A DNA stretch of 64,000 nucleotides from Hymenobacter volaticus. GTDB lineage: Bacteria > Bacteroidota > Bacteroidia > Cytophagales > Hymenobacteraceae. Positions 1 to 9,012 of the stretch are shown here, in pieces. The translations under genes and the position numbers were made by a program. Under the pieces are notes generated by a model. The model made no database searches. It was given only the letters and a program-made list of their open reading frames with translations, and was not told where the DNA came from. The first letter of the stretch is position 1. Every line of letters starts with the position of its first letter. The stretch is taken from NCBI RefSeq assembly GCF_022921055.1, contig NZ_CP095061.1:4131501-4195500 (forward strand). The letters are read 5' to 3'.

Positions 1-725
1 TGGATCAGCAGTATTCGCTCCGGTCGTTTGCCAACTACAGCTTGCCGCTGTCATTCATCAAGTCCAACCTCAACCTGAACGCCAACATTGGCTACTCGCA
101 GACTCCGGGGTTAGTGTTCGAGGAATTGAACTACAGCCGCACGCCATCCGGTGGCTTAGGTGTGGTGCTGAGCAGCAACATCAGTCCGGAGTTGGACTTC
201 ACTATTTCGTCGAACTCCAGCCAGAACTACGTGCGCAACAGCTTGCAGCAGCAACTCAACCGCCAGTACTTCCGGCAAAACACGTCGTTGCGCTTCTCCT
301 GGATTATCGTGAAAGGCGTGACCGTGCAATCTGATGTCAACCACCAATACTACAGTGGGCTCTCGGCGGGTTACAACCAAAGTTTCGTGTTGTGGAATGC
401 CTCTATCGGCAAGAAGTTTATGGCCAAGAATCAGGCGGAAATCAAGTTATACGCTTTCGATTTGCTAGGTCAAAACAACAGCATTCAAGTAAACAACACC
501 TCGGCTTACACCGAAGATGTACGTTCCAACATTTTGCAGCGCTACCTAATGCTGATGTTCACCTACAACATCCGCAGCTTCGCCGGCAACGGCCGCTCCG
601 ACGCGTTGCCCGGCGAGGACCGGCAGCGGCAGCCCGGTAATTTCCGGCCCGAAGGCGGCTTTCGGCGCGACGGCGGCAACCCTCCCGTCGGTGGCGGTTT
701 TGGCCCGCCCGGTGGCGGCATGTAG
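1..725 (+). CDS. Outer-membrane beta-barrel protein, C-terminal part (5' end outside window)
   Basis: The reading frame is open from the first bases, so this is the 3' part of a larger gene. The visible 240 or so residues alternate polar and aromatic residues as in barrel strands (for example NANIGYSQTP and LMLMFTYNIRSF). The tail after the last strand is rich in Gly, Pro and Arg (GGNPPVGGGFGPPGGGM). This arrangement is typical of the Bacteroidota outer-membrane beta-barrel / TonB-dependent receptor-like family, which usually has an N-terminal carboxypeptidase-regulatory-like domain; that part is not visible here. Location would be the outer membrane and the ligand is unknown. A strong terminator follows. 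Confidence 0.75.
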   Translation, partial: DQQYSLRSFANYSLPLSFIKSNLNLNANIGYSQTPGLVFEELNYSRTPSGGLGVVLSSNISPELDFTISSNSSQNYVRNSLQQQLNRQYFRQNTSLRFSWIIVKGVTVQSDVNHQYYSGLSAGYNQSFVLWNASIGKKFMAKNQAEIKLYAFDLLGQNNSIQVNNTSAYTEDVRSNILQRYLMLMFTYNIRSFAGNGRSDALPGEDRQRQPGNFRPEGGFRRDGGNPPVGGGFGPPGGGM

Positions 726-765
726 GCCCTGGACTACTTGATGAGTTTATAGTATTAGTAAAATT

Positions 766-801
766 AAAAGAGGTCAGGCTCTATGCCTGACCTCTTTTTT
801 A
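766..801. terminator. Bidirectional rho-independent terminator
   Basis: An 11-bp perfect stem (AGAGGTCAGGC / GCCTGACCTCT) with a 5-nt loop is followed by T6 on the plus strand and preceded by an A-rich run. It lies between converging genes and can serve both. Confidence 0.85.
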
Positions 802-815
802 TTGAATACTGTGCT

Positions 816-1853
816 TTAGTGCTTCATTCCTTCCATCGAATTGTGGGGTTTGCCAAGCTGGTCGAGGGCGGCGCGGAAACCGGCAGCTAGTTGCGCGGCC
901 GGGCCCCGACCGTAGTAGTGCAGAAACATCATGCGCGGCTCGTCGAAGAGCATATGGTTGTGCATAGCTACCACCTCCAGCTTGTTGGCACGCAAGGCTT
1001 TGATGACGGACGTAACCTCCGCTTCCCGCATGGCAATATCACCGGCAATATGCGCGTCGGCTTGTTTGCCAGCAAAAGCAGCCCAAGAGTTCAGGCCAAT
1101 GGCCGCGGTCATCTCCGTACCCATCATAATGCACTGCAAGTCGGCCCGGCCTATTGTGTACTTATAGGTTGGACCGTTTACCACTCCTTGATACTTGACA
1201 ATGCCATCCAGCATAGCAATGTCGAACAGTTGCTTGCCAGTTGGACCAGCGGTGGCGGCAGGCGTGCCGGTGTTACCGGATTGCGCAGGCGAAGTACCAC
1301 TAGCTACGGGCTGATTGGCGGGCAACAGCTTCGAGTTTTTCAGCGTGGCCGCAAACTTAGTGGCTAGCTCGGCGGGGCTGCCCATGCCATGGATGTGCAT
1401 GTAAAAGATGCGTGGCTCCTCGTAAAAGAAGTGGTTGTGCACGGCACCTACTTCCAAACCGTTGGCCAGGGCCGCCGACATCAGCGGGTTTACTTCTTCC
1501 TGAAGCAGTACTGTGTCGCTCATCAGCATGGCCGATTTACCATCGAGGGTATGCTTGATGGCTACCCAGCCTCCGAAGCCGAACGGAATAGGCACCGCTT
1601 CTCCCTTGATGCTTACCTTCAAATCGTTGCGCGGCAATGGTGTGGTATGAGTGGCTTGCGCTTCGACGTAGGTGCCTTTTTTACCTAGGGCGGCTTCAAT
1701 AGCGGCAATTTCAACTGAACTCAACGCGGGCGTCTTACCGGCAGTGGGGGCGGCCCAGGCGGGGAGCGTAGGCAGGGAGCCGAGCAACACGGGCGTGGTT
1801 GCTAGGGTAGCCGTTTTAAGCCAATTGCGACGGGAAAACTGGAAGTCGTGCAT
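816..1853 (-). CDS. DUF1259 (LppY/LpqO-like) exported protein with two domain copies
   Basis: 345 residues. The N-terminus carries a twin-arginine-like signal (SRRNWLK followed by a hydrophobic stretch and a site near AWA), so export of a folded protein is likely. Two copies of the same domain follow. Each has a His-rich end: VGAVHNHFFYEEPRIFYMH around residue 140 and VVAMHNHMLFDEPRMMFLH near the C-terminus. The paired HNH and DEPR/EEPR motifs suggest metal or ligand binding, but the biochemical role of DUF1259 is unknown. It is the last gene of a leftward cluster, 40 bp after chrA, so it is probably co-transcribed with the chromate transporter and may act in the periplasm on chromate or its reduction products (inference). 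Confidence 0.85.
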   Translation of the reverse strand: MHDFQFSRRNWLKTATLATTPVLLGSLPTLPAWAAPTAGKTPALSSVEIAAIEAALGKKGTYVEAQATHTTPLPRNDLKVSIKGEAVPIPFGFGGWVAIKHTLDGKSAMLMSDTVLLQEEVNPLMSAALANGLEVGAVHNHFFYEEPRIFYMHIHGMGSPAELATKFAATLKNSKLLPANQPVASGTSPAQSGNTGTPAATAGPTGKQLFDIAMLDGIVKYQGVVNGPTYKYTIGRADLQCIMMGTEMTAAIGLNSWAAFAGKQADAHIAGDIAMREAEVTSVIKALRANKLEVVAMHNHMLFDEPRMMFLHYYGRGPAAQLAAGFRAALDQLGKPHNSMEGMKH

Positions 1854-1893
1854 GAAGACGGAAAAAAGTCAATAGATAGTAAGACTTCGTTGG

Positions 1894-3225
1894 TTAGCTA
1901 GTTAGCAAGTAATACAGCAAACCAACGCCGGCACTACCAGCAATCCAAAGGATCAGGTTTAGCTTGAACCAGTACAGCGCCACCACCGACACCATGAACC
2001 AGAGCAAGCTAGGCAGGTGCAGTTGGCTCAGCTCGAAGTGCCCGCTCGGAAACAGCACGGCGCGGCCCAGGTAAACAGCCAAGTTCAATACTACCCCCAC
2101 CACCGCCGCCGTGATAATACTTAGCACAGTCTTCAGGTGGGTGTTGTGTTGGGTACGCTCAATAAGCGGGGCGCCAACAAGAATGAAGACGAAGCAAGGC
2201 AGAAAAGTATAGTACGTGGTGGTGAGCAGTCCCAGCGCGCCCAATGCTAACGAGCCCCCGAAGTGTGTGTAGCCGCCCATAAAACCCACGAAAGCCAGCA
2301 CCATAATAAGCGGCCCCGGTGTGGTTTCGCCGAGAGCCAGCCCATCCAGCATCTGGCCTTGTGTGAGCCAGTGCAACTTCTCGACGCTCACCTGCGCCAC
2401 GTAAGGCAGCACGGCGTAGGCCCCGCCAAAGGTGACGAGGGCAGCTTGCGTGAAAAACAAACTCAGCGTGCGCCAGAAAGAAAACTCCGGAGCTAATACG
2501 CCCAGCGCACCTAACGGCATTGCCCACAAGACTACGGCCACTACTACCTGGCGCAGCAAGCGCGCCCCCGAAAACCCGGTGCCGGGCACTACAGTTTGGG
2601 TGGTCAGAAAATAGCCTTCCTCGGCCTGCGCTGCCCGGACCTGTGCTGCTGCATTAGTTGCTGGTACTGGAAAAAACCGCTGCGCCGCCAAAGCAATAGC
2701 TGCTGCTCCCAAAATCAGCAACGGGAAAGGCACGTTTAGCCAAAAGATGCCCACGAAGCTCGCTACCGCCACCGCGTAGTGCAACGGACTTAGCAACGAC
2801 TTCTGGCCAATCTTGACCACCGCCAGCAGAATGACAGCCACCACGGCTGGCTTCAAACCCGCAAATACTCCCTGCAAAGCGGGCAGCGTACCCACCGTAA
2901 CGTACAGCAAGCTCAAAGCCAGCAGGATAAACACCGAAGGCAACACAAACAGGATGCCGGCAACCAAGCCGCCGCGCGTGCCGTGCAGCAGCCAGCCGAT
3001 GTATGTAGCCAACTGCTGCGCTTCGGGGCCAGGCAACAGCATACAGTAGTTGAGGGCGTGCAAAAATTTGGCGTCGGAAATCCAGCGCTTTTGCTCCACC
3101 AGCACCGTGTGCATGATGGCTATTTGGCCCGCCGGCCCACCGAAACTGATAAAGCCGAGCTTCAGCCAAAAGCGCAAGGCTTCCGTGAACGTCGGTTTGG
3201 ATACGGGAGTCAGAAGTTGAGTCAT
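1894..3225 (-). CDS. chrA: Chromate transporter ChrA (CHR family, two-domain form)
   Basis: 443 residues with 10 or more hydrophobic segments arranged as two homologous halves. The N-terminal half has the CHR signature [15 protein letters not shown] and the [11 protein letters not shown] motif. The second half repeats it as [15 protein letters not shown] and [10 protein letters not shown]. This is the long ChrA type that exports chromate from the cytoplasm, driven by the membrane potential. It lies 107 bp downstream of the ChrB-domain regulator and 40 bp upstream of the DUF1259 gene, all on the minus strand. Co-transcription with the DUF1259 gene is likely; the 107-bp gap could hold a separate promoter. 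Confidence 0.93.
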   Translation of the reverse strand: MTQLLTPVSKPTFTEALRFWLKLGFISFGGPAGQIAIMHTVLVEQKRWISDAKFLHALNYCMLLPGPEAQQLATYIGWLLHGTRGGLVAGILFVLPSVFILLALSLLYVTVGTLPALQGVFAGLKPAVVAVILLAVVKIGQKSLLSPLHYAVAVASFVGIFWLNVPFPLLILGAAAIALAAQRFFPVPATNAAAQVRAAQAEEGYFLTTQTVVPGTGFSGARLLRQVVVAVVLWAMPLGALGVLAPEFSFWRTLSLFFTQAALVTFGGAYAVLPYVAQVSVEKLHWLTQGQMLDGLALGETTPGPLIMVLAFVGFMGGYTHFGGSLALGALGLLTTTYYTFLPCFVFILVGAPLIERTQHNTHLKTVLSIITAAVVGVVLNLAVYLGRAVLFPSGHFELSQLHLPSLLWFMVSVVALYWFKLNLILWIAGSAGVGLLYYLLTS

Positions 3226-3332
3226 AGATAGAGCGAGGCTCCAACCGTTTTGAGCGCCGGTCGGGCCATGGCTACAATGCTACGGTAGACTGCCTTCGGA
3301 AAATAGAACGGAATTTACGCTTGGTAGAATCT

Positions 3333-4178
3333 TTACCCGTGCTGCCGTTTTTTCCGATACTCAGAGGGGCTTTGCCCTGTGTGCTGCTTGAAAATGCGCG
3401 TGAAGTGGCTTTGATCGGAAAAGCCGGTTAAGTAGGCAATTTCTGCTAGCGAGTAGGCCGATGCGTCTAGCAGTTCCAATGCCTTTTCAATGCGCAGTTT
3501 GCGAATGTACTCCCCGAAAGAAAGGTTATCGAAATAGCGCGCAAACTCGCGAGAGAGGTAGCTCGGATTCACTTGCAGCGCGTCGGCGGCCTCCGTCAAT
3601 CGTATGCTTAGGTTGGTATCGAGGTGGTCTTGGATAAGCTCGCGTAATTGGGTGGCCCAGGCGGGGGGTGGCGTGGTTCGGTCCTTGCTGCGTTGCAGGT
3701 AGGCAGTATATACCTGCACTAGTAACTGCTCTTCGGGCTGTTGGGTATGGGGTTGGCCTTGCAGATGCTTGGCCCAACTGTAGAGCGCATCGTAGAGCAC
3801 TAAGCCCAACTGAAGCAGCTGTTGATCGTCGCAGATATTGTGGGCCAGACCCGCCGAAATAGCCCACAGGCCCGCCGCTTGTGGGGCTAGGCCATGGTTA
3901 TCGGTGTCAGCGCCGCGCACAATGGGAGCCAATACGTGCAGGGCCGGGTCGGTTAGCTCGTACTTCTTCAGAAAATAGTCGAAAGTGCATTCGGGGCCGT
4001 AGTGCGAAAATTCTACGCCTGGCACATCGAAGGGTACCGCGCCCGTTTCGGCAGCCGTTGCTACTACCTCCTGCGCTGGCACATACAGAATCTCGGCGGT
4101 AGGGTCAATGAAGCGCATAATCAGCCAAGGGCAAGCTAGACGGTCTATTTTAGGATGTTCACGCGTGACCCACTGCAT
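3333..4178 (-). CDS. ChrB-type chromate-resistance domain fused to an AraC-type DNA-binding domain
   Basis: 281 residues. Residues 1-140 match the ChrB C-terminal / Chrome_Resist domain: WVTREHPKIDRLACPWLI, FDVPGVEFSHYGPECTFD and the IVRGADTD motif. Residues 180-278 form a complete AraC/XylS double helix-turn-helix (LREFARYF-like first HTH, then LAEIAYLTGFSDQSHFTRIFK and the closing GQSPSEYRKK). In proteobacterial chr operons ChrB senses chromate and controls chrA. Here the sensing domain is joined directly to a DNA-binding domain, giving a plausible one-component chromate-responsive regulator of the downstream chrA and DUF1259 genes. Direction of control is not visible. Classical ChrB has a different N-terminal part, so this is a domain swap rather than an ordinary ChrB. 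Confidence 0.88.
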   Translation of the reverse strand: MQWVTREHPKIDRLACPWLIMRFIDPTAEILYVPAQEVVATAAETGAVPFDVPGVEFSHYGPECTFDYFLKKYELTDPALHVLAPIVRGADTDNHGLAPQAAGLWAISAGLAHNICDDQQLLQLGLVLYDALYSWAKHLQGQPHTQQPEEQLLVQVYTAYLQRSKDRTTPPPAWATQLRELIQDHLDTNLSIRLTEAADALQVNPSYLSREFARYFDNLSFGEYIRKLRIEKALELLDASAYSLAEIAYLTGFSDQSHFTRIFKQHTGQSPSEYRKKRQHG

Positions 4179-4476
4179 AATGGTGTTGACTGGTAACCCG
4201 GTGAATATACAGGTGCCTATTACAACTTCAAGGTTATTCAGGGCCGGGGCAGACCAAGTGAATTATAGCTAGCCACAATACAACAGAATAGTATTCGCAG
4301 TCGTTGGCCGCCTACCCTATAGTCGGCAATAGTGGCCTTTGGTGTTGCTTGCAAGCGGCTAACAATAGGCTTTTTCCGGGTCCTGAGCCTCAGTTCCCCC
4401 GTTTTTTTAGCTTCTTTGTAGTATTGGAGCCTGGTGAGCAACCGTAGCGCAGCCAGGGCTTCGTGTTTGCCTCTTT

Positions 4477-6795
4477 ATGAAACGAATCCTTTTCACGCTC
4501 TTTTGCTGCTGGCCACTGTTAGTCGGCGCCCAAAGCGTATCCGTTCCAGCCCAAGTAGCTTTCGCGGGTTTACACCTTCGCCTCACCGATGGCGGCCGCA
4601 AAGCAGTACAGCAAAAAGTAGATGCGCTGCGCAGCCATCCCACCTCGTTCCAAGCCCGCGTGAATCTGGCCGATGCCTACTTCCCCATCATCGATCGGGT
4701 GTTGCAGGAAGAAGCCGTACCGCTGGATTTTCGCTACTTGGTTGTGCAGGAAAGCGGGCTGCAAGGCGATGCCCAAAGCATTCATGACGCGGTAGGCTAC
4801 TGGCAGTTCAAGCGCGAAACTGCGCAAGATTATGGCCTTCTCATGAACGACGTGGTGGATGAGCGCAAGCACATTGTCGCTTCCACTCACGCAGCAGCCA
4901 AGTATCTGAAGCGCAACAACAACTCGCTCCATAATTGGGTGGATGCACTGCTAAGCTACAATCTCGGTTCGGGGGGTGTGAAGTCGTACACCCTGCCTAC
5001 CAACTTCGACGCTACCGAAGTGGAAATCACCGAGCAAACGCACCCCTACATCCTGACCACGCTAGCGCACAAGCTGGCCTATGAGCCAGCCGTAGGACAC
5101 AACCCCAAGCCGCCGCTGGCATTTCAAGAGTTTCCCGCGCCGGCCGGTTTCACCCTGGTCAATATTGCCCAGACCCTGCAAACTGACCCCGCCGAAATGG
5201 CCCGCCACAACCGGTGGCTGCTTACTACCAAAGTACCGAGCGACAAGATTTACACCATCCTGGTGCCGGTTGTCGATGAAATTCAGCGAACAGCCATTGC
5301 CGCCCAACAGCGAAATGCCACCTCTGGTCAACTGCTCAATAAGCCCCAGATTGACCCCCAAAATGCTGATTATGTGCGCGTGAATGGCATTCGGGCGCTG
5401 ATTGCGCTGCCTGGCGACACCAAAGAAAGCTTGGCGCAGCGGGCTGGCCTGAAGATGCGCAAGTTCATGCAGTACAACGATATGTTCGCCTTCGATAACA
5501 TCGTGCCCGGTCAGCCTTATTTCGTGCAGAAGAAGCGCGATAAAGCTGCTAGCGAGTACCACGTAGCGCAGCCCGGCGAAAGCGTAGCCACGGTGTCGCA
5601 GAAGTACGGGATTCGGACCAGGGCTATTTTGAGCAAAAACCGGATGCCCCGCAACGAGGAGCTTCGTGCGGGCCGCATTCTGTGGCTGCAACACACCCGG
5701 CCCCGGGATGTAGCCGTAGAGTATGCCGACAGCAAAAACGCTACGGCGTTGGCTGCCTTCGAGCGTCCTGCTACTGCTTCGGCCACTGCAACACCCCAAC
5801 CCGCTAGCTCAACAGCTCCCCAGCCCGCCGCTAAAAAGCGCCGTATCGATGAAACCGAGCCGTATCGAGGCAAAACGGCCGATGCCACGCGCGTACTCGA
5901 AGATGCCCCCGAGGCCACTGATACCACGGCCACTACGCAAGGCCTCGTAACGCAGCCCGACAGCGCCACTGATGCCACCACCGAAAACCTAAACAACCTA
6001 CCGCCAGCTACGGAAACTGCCGATACCGCCACCGTTTCGGCGCCAGAGCCCACGCCAGATGCATCCGCCCCCCGGACTGTGTATAGCGGCCAGCCTGTTA
6101 AGGAACCCTCTCCTGCCCCAGCTCCCATTATCGAAGAGCCGAGCAGTGATACGGTAGCAGTGGTTGAGCCGGCTCCAGCACCAGCCAAGCCCGTTGTTAA
6201 GCCCACGGCCCCGGTAGCTGCATCACCCAAACCTGCACCATCTATTCCATCTGCTCCAGCACCTAAGCCTGCTGCCCCCGCACCGGTTGCTTCTGCCACA
6301 GTGCCACCTACCGCGCCGGCGACTAGCTCAGTGGAACGCATACCCGCCAACGGTCTGCACGTGGTGCAAGCAAAAGAAGGAATCTATTCGGTGGCTCGGC
6401 GCTACGGCTTGCGTCCAGCCGACTTGATGGCGTGGAACAACTTACCGCCCAATTCTCCGCTACAGCTAGGCCAGGCGCTGCGTCTGACGGCCCCGCAAGC
6501 TTCTGCCTCGGTTGCCACAACTCCCGTTCCAAGCCCCGATCCTACCCCTGCGCCCAAACCTAGCACTTCAACACCCGTTTCCAAGCCGGCTATCACGCCG
6601 GCACCGGCCGCACCCACCGCTGCGCCTGTTGTTATTCGCCACACAGTAGCGGCTGGCGAGTCTATGTACGCCGTTTCGCGGAAGTACGAGGTGACAATCA
6701 AGCAAATTATGGAGTGGAACAACAAGCCCGATTTCAACGTCCGGCCCGGCGACGTACTCATTATTAAACCGGCAAAACAGCCACAAACCAAATAA
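4477..6795 (+). CDS. Membrane-bound lytic transglycosylase (MltD-like) with multiple LysM domains
   Basis: 772 residues. A signal peptide (MKRILFTLFCCWPLLVGAQS) is followed by an SLT lysozyme-like domain at about residues 65-170. The catalytic Glu is in VVQESGLQ near residue 91, and AVGYWQFKRETA and LSYNLGSGG are the usual SLT motifs. A degenerate LysM lies near 315-350 and a clear one near 364-408. Then comes a 210-residue low-complexity linker rich in Pro, Ala and Thr, and two more LysM domains near 625-670 and 722-768. The enzyme cleaves peptidoglycan glycan strands to 1,6-anhydro ends in the periplasm; the LysM domains hold it to the wall. The linker is unusually long, probably to span the periplasm. 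A single-gene transcript ending in a strong terminator is likely. Confidence 0.92.
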   Translation: MKRILFTLFCCWPLLVGAQSVSVPAQVAFAGLHLRLTDGGRKAVQQKVDALRSHPTSFQARVNLADAYFPIIDRVLQEEAVPLDFRYLVVQESGLQGDAQSIHDAVGYWQFKRETAQDYGLLMNDVVDERKHIVASTHAAAKYLKRNNNSLHNWVDALLSYNLGSGGVKSYTLPTNFDATEVEITEQTHPYILTTLAHKLAYEPAVGHNPKPPLAFQEFPAPAGFTLVNIAQTLQTDPAEMARHNRWLLTTKVPSDKIYTILVPVVDEIQRTAIAAQQRNATSGQLLNKPQIDPQNADYVRVNGIRALIALPGDTKESLAQRAGLKMRKFMQYNDMFAFDNIVPGQPYFVQKKRDKAASEYHVAQPGESVATVSQKYGIRTRAILSKNRMPRNEELRAGRILWLQHTRPRDVAVEYADSKNATALAAFERPATASATATPQPASSTAPQPAAKKRRIDETEPYRGKTADATRVLEDAPEATDTTATTQGLVTQPDSATDATTENLNNLPPATETADTATVSAPEPTPDASAPRTVYSGQPVKEPSPAPAPIIEEPSSDTVAVVEPAPAPAKPVVKPTAPVAASPKPAPSIPSAPAPKPAAPAPVASATVPPTAPATSSVERIPANGLHVVQAKEGIYSVARRYGLRPADLMAWNNLPPNSPLQLGQALRLTAPQASASVATTPVPSPDPTPAPKPSTSTPVSKPAITPAPAAPTAAPVVIRHTVAAGESMYAVSRKYEVTIKQIMEWNNKPDFNVRPGDVLIIKPAKQPQTK

Positions 6796-6840
6796 CCCCA
6801 ACAAAAAAGCCCGCTGTAGCAGCGGGCTTTTTTGTTGGGG
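6796..6840. terminator. Bidirectional terminator, perfect 20-bp stem
   Basis: Arms 6796-6815 and 6821-6840 are exact reverse complements around GTAGC. A-runs and T-runs on either side of the GC core AGCCCGCT let it work for the converging transglycosylase and desaturase genes. Confidence 0.9.
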
Positions 6841-6867
6841 TTATATCAATGATCTAGGCACAGTCTG

Positions 6868-7938
6868 TCAGGCGGCCACTCGTGCCGGTTCGGCAACTGC
6901 TACAATGCGCTTCGTGCGCGACTTAAGCATAGCAATGATTTCGGCGTCGGAGGCGTAGCGGTTGCCCAGGTTCACAAAGTGCCGCGCCAGCAGGTCGTAG
7001 CGGCGAGTCATGAGGTAGGCGAAGATGTGCAGGAAGTGGATGCCATCGAATACAATGGCATCGTTCTGCGCGTACTGATCCACGTTTTTCTGAAAATGAG
7101 CGGGGTGCTCGGTCCAGTGCAAGGCAGGCTTGAGGTGGTGGCTGATGTGGTAGCCGTCGTTCCAGCACTTATGGTTGTACTTGGTATTGATGCAGGTAAC
7201 GCTGTTGGTGTAGCAGTTGCCAGGGTCGTTGGCATCAATAAACGAGTGTTGGCTCCAGTTGCCGAGCATCATCACCACCCGTGCTACTATTACTGGCAAG
7301 ATCAGCACCACAAATGTGGCGGGCAGGTTCACGAACGCCAACACGATGCACGCAACGATATAGAGTATCTCGCCGCGCAGCAAACGGTGCCGAAACTTGC
7401 TTTTCTGAGTACGCGTGAGGTAAAGCGCCAACCGCGGAATTCCAACCAGAAAGAAGCCACCCAAGTAGCGCCCAAAGCTAGCCAACGAGTCGCGCTGAAA
7501 GTCCATGGTGGAGCTTTCATCATCCTCCAAGTTGTTTTCGGGATGGTGCATGCCCATATGGTGGGTGAAATAGGTTTCTGGCGTCTGCCCAAACAGCGGC
7601 CCAATCACCCACGGAATGTAATGGTTGAGTTGGGCGTACTTTTTCTTGAACAGAATGCGGTGACTCGTGCAATGCAGCATCAACCCGAATGGCCCCTTGA
7701 AATAAAAGGTGGTCAGGAACATATACACGGCCAGTGCGCCCCACCATACTCGGTTGTCTAGAGAAGGCCAAAACAACACAGCCACCAGTGGCAGCAGCGT
7801 GCACGATATTTCTAGAATGAGGTAGACAAACGGCAAATCCCGCTTGTCCTGAATGAACTGTAGCAGAAACCGACCGAAACGGGAGGTGGGAGCCGATTGG
7901 TTGTAAATCGGATCGGTGAGGGCAACCAAATGCTTCAT
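6868..7938 (-). CDS. Membrane fatty acid desaturase-family protein
   Basis: 356 residues with about four membrane segments and the histidine boxes of integral-membrane di-iron desaturases: HCTSHR near residue 110, HHMGMHH near 150, NWSQHSF near 228, and DGYHISHHLKPALHW near 265. These boxes bind the two irons used to introduce a double bond into an acyl chain (or to hydroxylate it). Regiospecificity cannot be read from the sequence. No partner reductase lies next to it, although a ferredoxin and its reductase occur at 46-47 kb in this window. The gene stands alone, convergent with the transglycosylase gene. Confidence 0.9.
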   Translation of the reverse strand: MKHLVALTDPIYNQSAPTSRFGRFLLQFIQDKRDLPFVYLILEISCTLLPLVAVLFWPSLDNRVWWGALAVYMFLTTFYFKGPFGLMLHCTSHRILFKKKYAQLNHYIPWVIGPLFGQTPETYFTHHMGMHHPENNLEDDESSTMDFQRDSLASFGRYLGGFFLVGIPRLALYLTRTQKSKFRHRLLRGEILYIVACIVLAFVNLPATFVVLILPVIVARVVMMLGNWSQHSFIDANDPGNCYTNSVTCINTKYNHKCWNDGYHISHHLKPALHWTEHPAHFQKNVDQYAQNDAIVFDGIHFLHIFAYLMTRRYDLLARHFVNLGNRYASDAEIIAMLKSRTKRIVAVAEPARVAA

Positions 7939-9012
7939 TGAGTGGATACTGACCGGTTGTTTCGGTCGGACGGTGATGCAAAACCTAGATAGTAGCCACG
8001 GCTATAGCAGTACCAGCGCAGACACTAAGCAGCGTCGGTTGGCGATAAGAACTACATAGATAGGGATAGGAGCGGATAGAGAAGGCCAAGTGCCCAAGAT
8101 GATGCTACCTCAACGTAGCCTTGCTCCCGATGCGTATGCTTGCGGTATGCAAGATACCGAGTTTGTCGCTGACGAGTTTTCAACAGCCTTCTTCCGTCTT
8201 AGAAGCCCACTACCAAACGACAACCGTTTGGTAGCTCGTCGTTTTGTCTATGAGAAGGTTAGCAGGTCCTAATTATTTCATTCTCAACCACTCCCTGTTC
8301 ATCAGCGACAGTTTGTAGCATTGATAACGACCTCAACTGCAGTGGAGGTTTTTTAATTCAGTATTAGCCAGTTAGTGCGTTATTCTGTACATATCCCGCG
8401 CTCAACCACAAGCAAATTTGAATACAGCTAGATCAGATAGCTAAAACGCAAGCACTGCTCCATCAACTCTCGATACGCCAAAATCCCTTGCCGCGCAATC
8501 TTTCCTCGCCGCCATGTGCCAGTGTTAGCTCGACGTAAACATGCATGACTTATATGAGAAAGTAGGTATCAAGCGTACAATAAGGCCTGTCTTCAAGAAA
8601 AGATGCATTTGCTTCACAAGCTCCCAAGCGTGAACAGGTACCGCATTTGGTAGCTTAAATATTATTATGTCTGTATGCAACGGCAAACAAGCGAAATGCA
8701 TCATCAGCCTAGCATTACTGATTATTCGATTTAAAATAGTAGATATATTTTCTCAATTATTTACTTCTATATGTCCTTACTACTTAGCTATCCTTCTCAT
8801 GGTAACATCCTAGTATCGAGTTGTTTTGGCAACCTCTGCTCAACCTATATGTAATGCAATCCCCTTCGCTCGGGGTATGCATTGAGTTTTGATAAGCTAA
8901 GCGGTTCTCGATTCAGGCATTTAGCCTTACTTAGCTTAACAAGCATGAAAATATATTTTTAAAATATTTGGCTTGTACAAATAGTCCTTCTCCAAATTTT
9001 AATCAATTTTTT
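7939..9012. other. Long AT-rich non-coding stretch
   Basis: About 1.07 kb without a convincing gene, becoming strongly AT-rich from 8650 to 8970. A 60-codon open frame at 8090-8272 (plus) has no recognisable features and is probably chance. It is, however, followed by a terminator-like hairpin (ACCTC / GAGGT, 8330-8349, then T6), so a short transcript is possible. A second imperfect hairpin lies at 8854-8882 (ATGCAATCCCC / GGGGTATGCAT). Its left end shares GTAATGCAATCCC with 43171-43183. Confidence 0.5.

Noticed and set aside
5517..6350. 277-codon open frame antisense to the transglycosylase gene
   Set aside because: It mirrors the Pro/Ala/Thr-rich linker and gives a meaningless Ala/Gly/Val/Ser product.
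8090..8272. 60-codon open frame as a gene
   Set aside because: No signal, domain or codon pattern; only the terminator-like hairpin after it speaks in favour.
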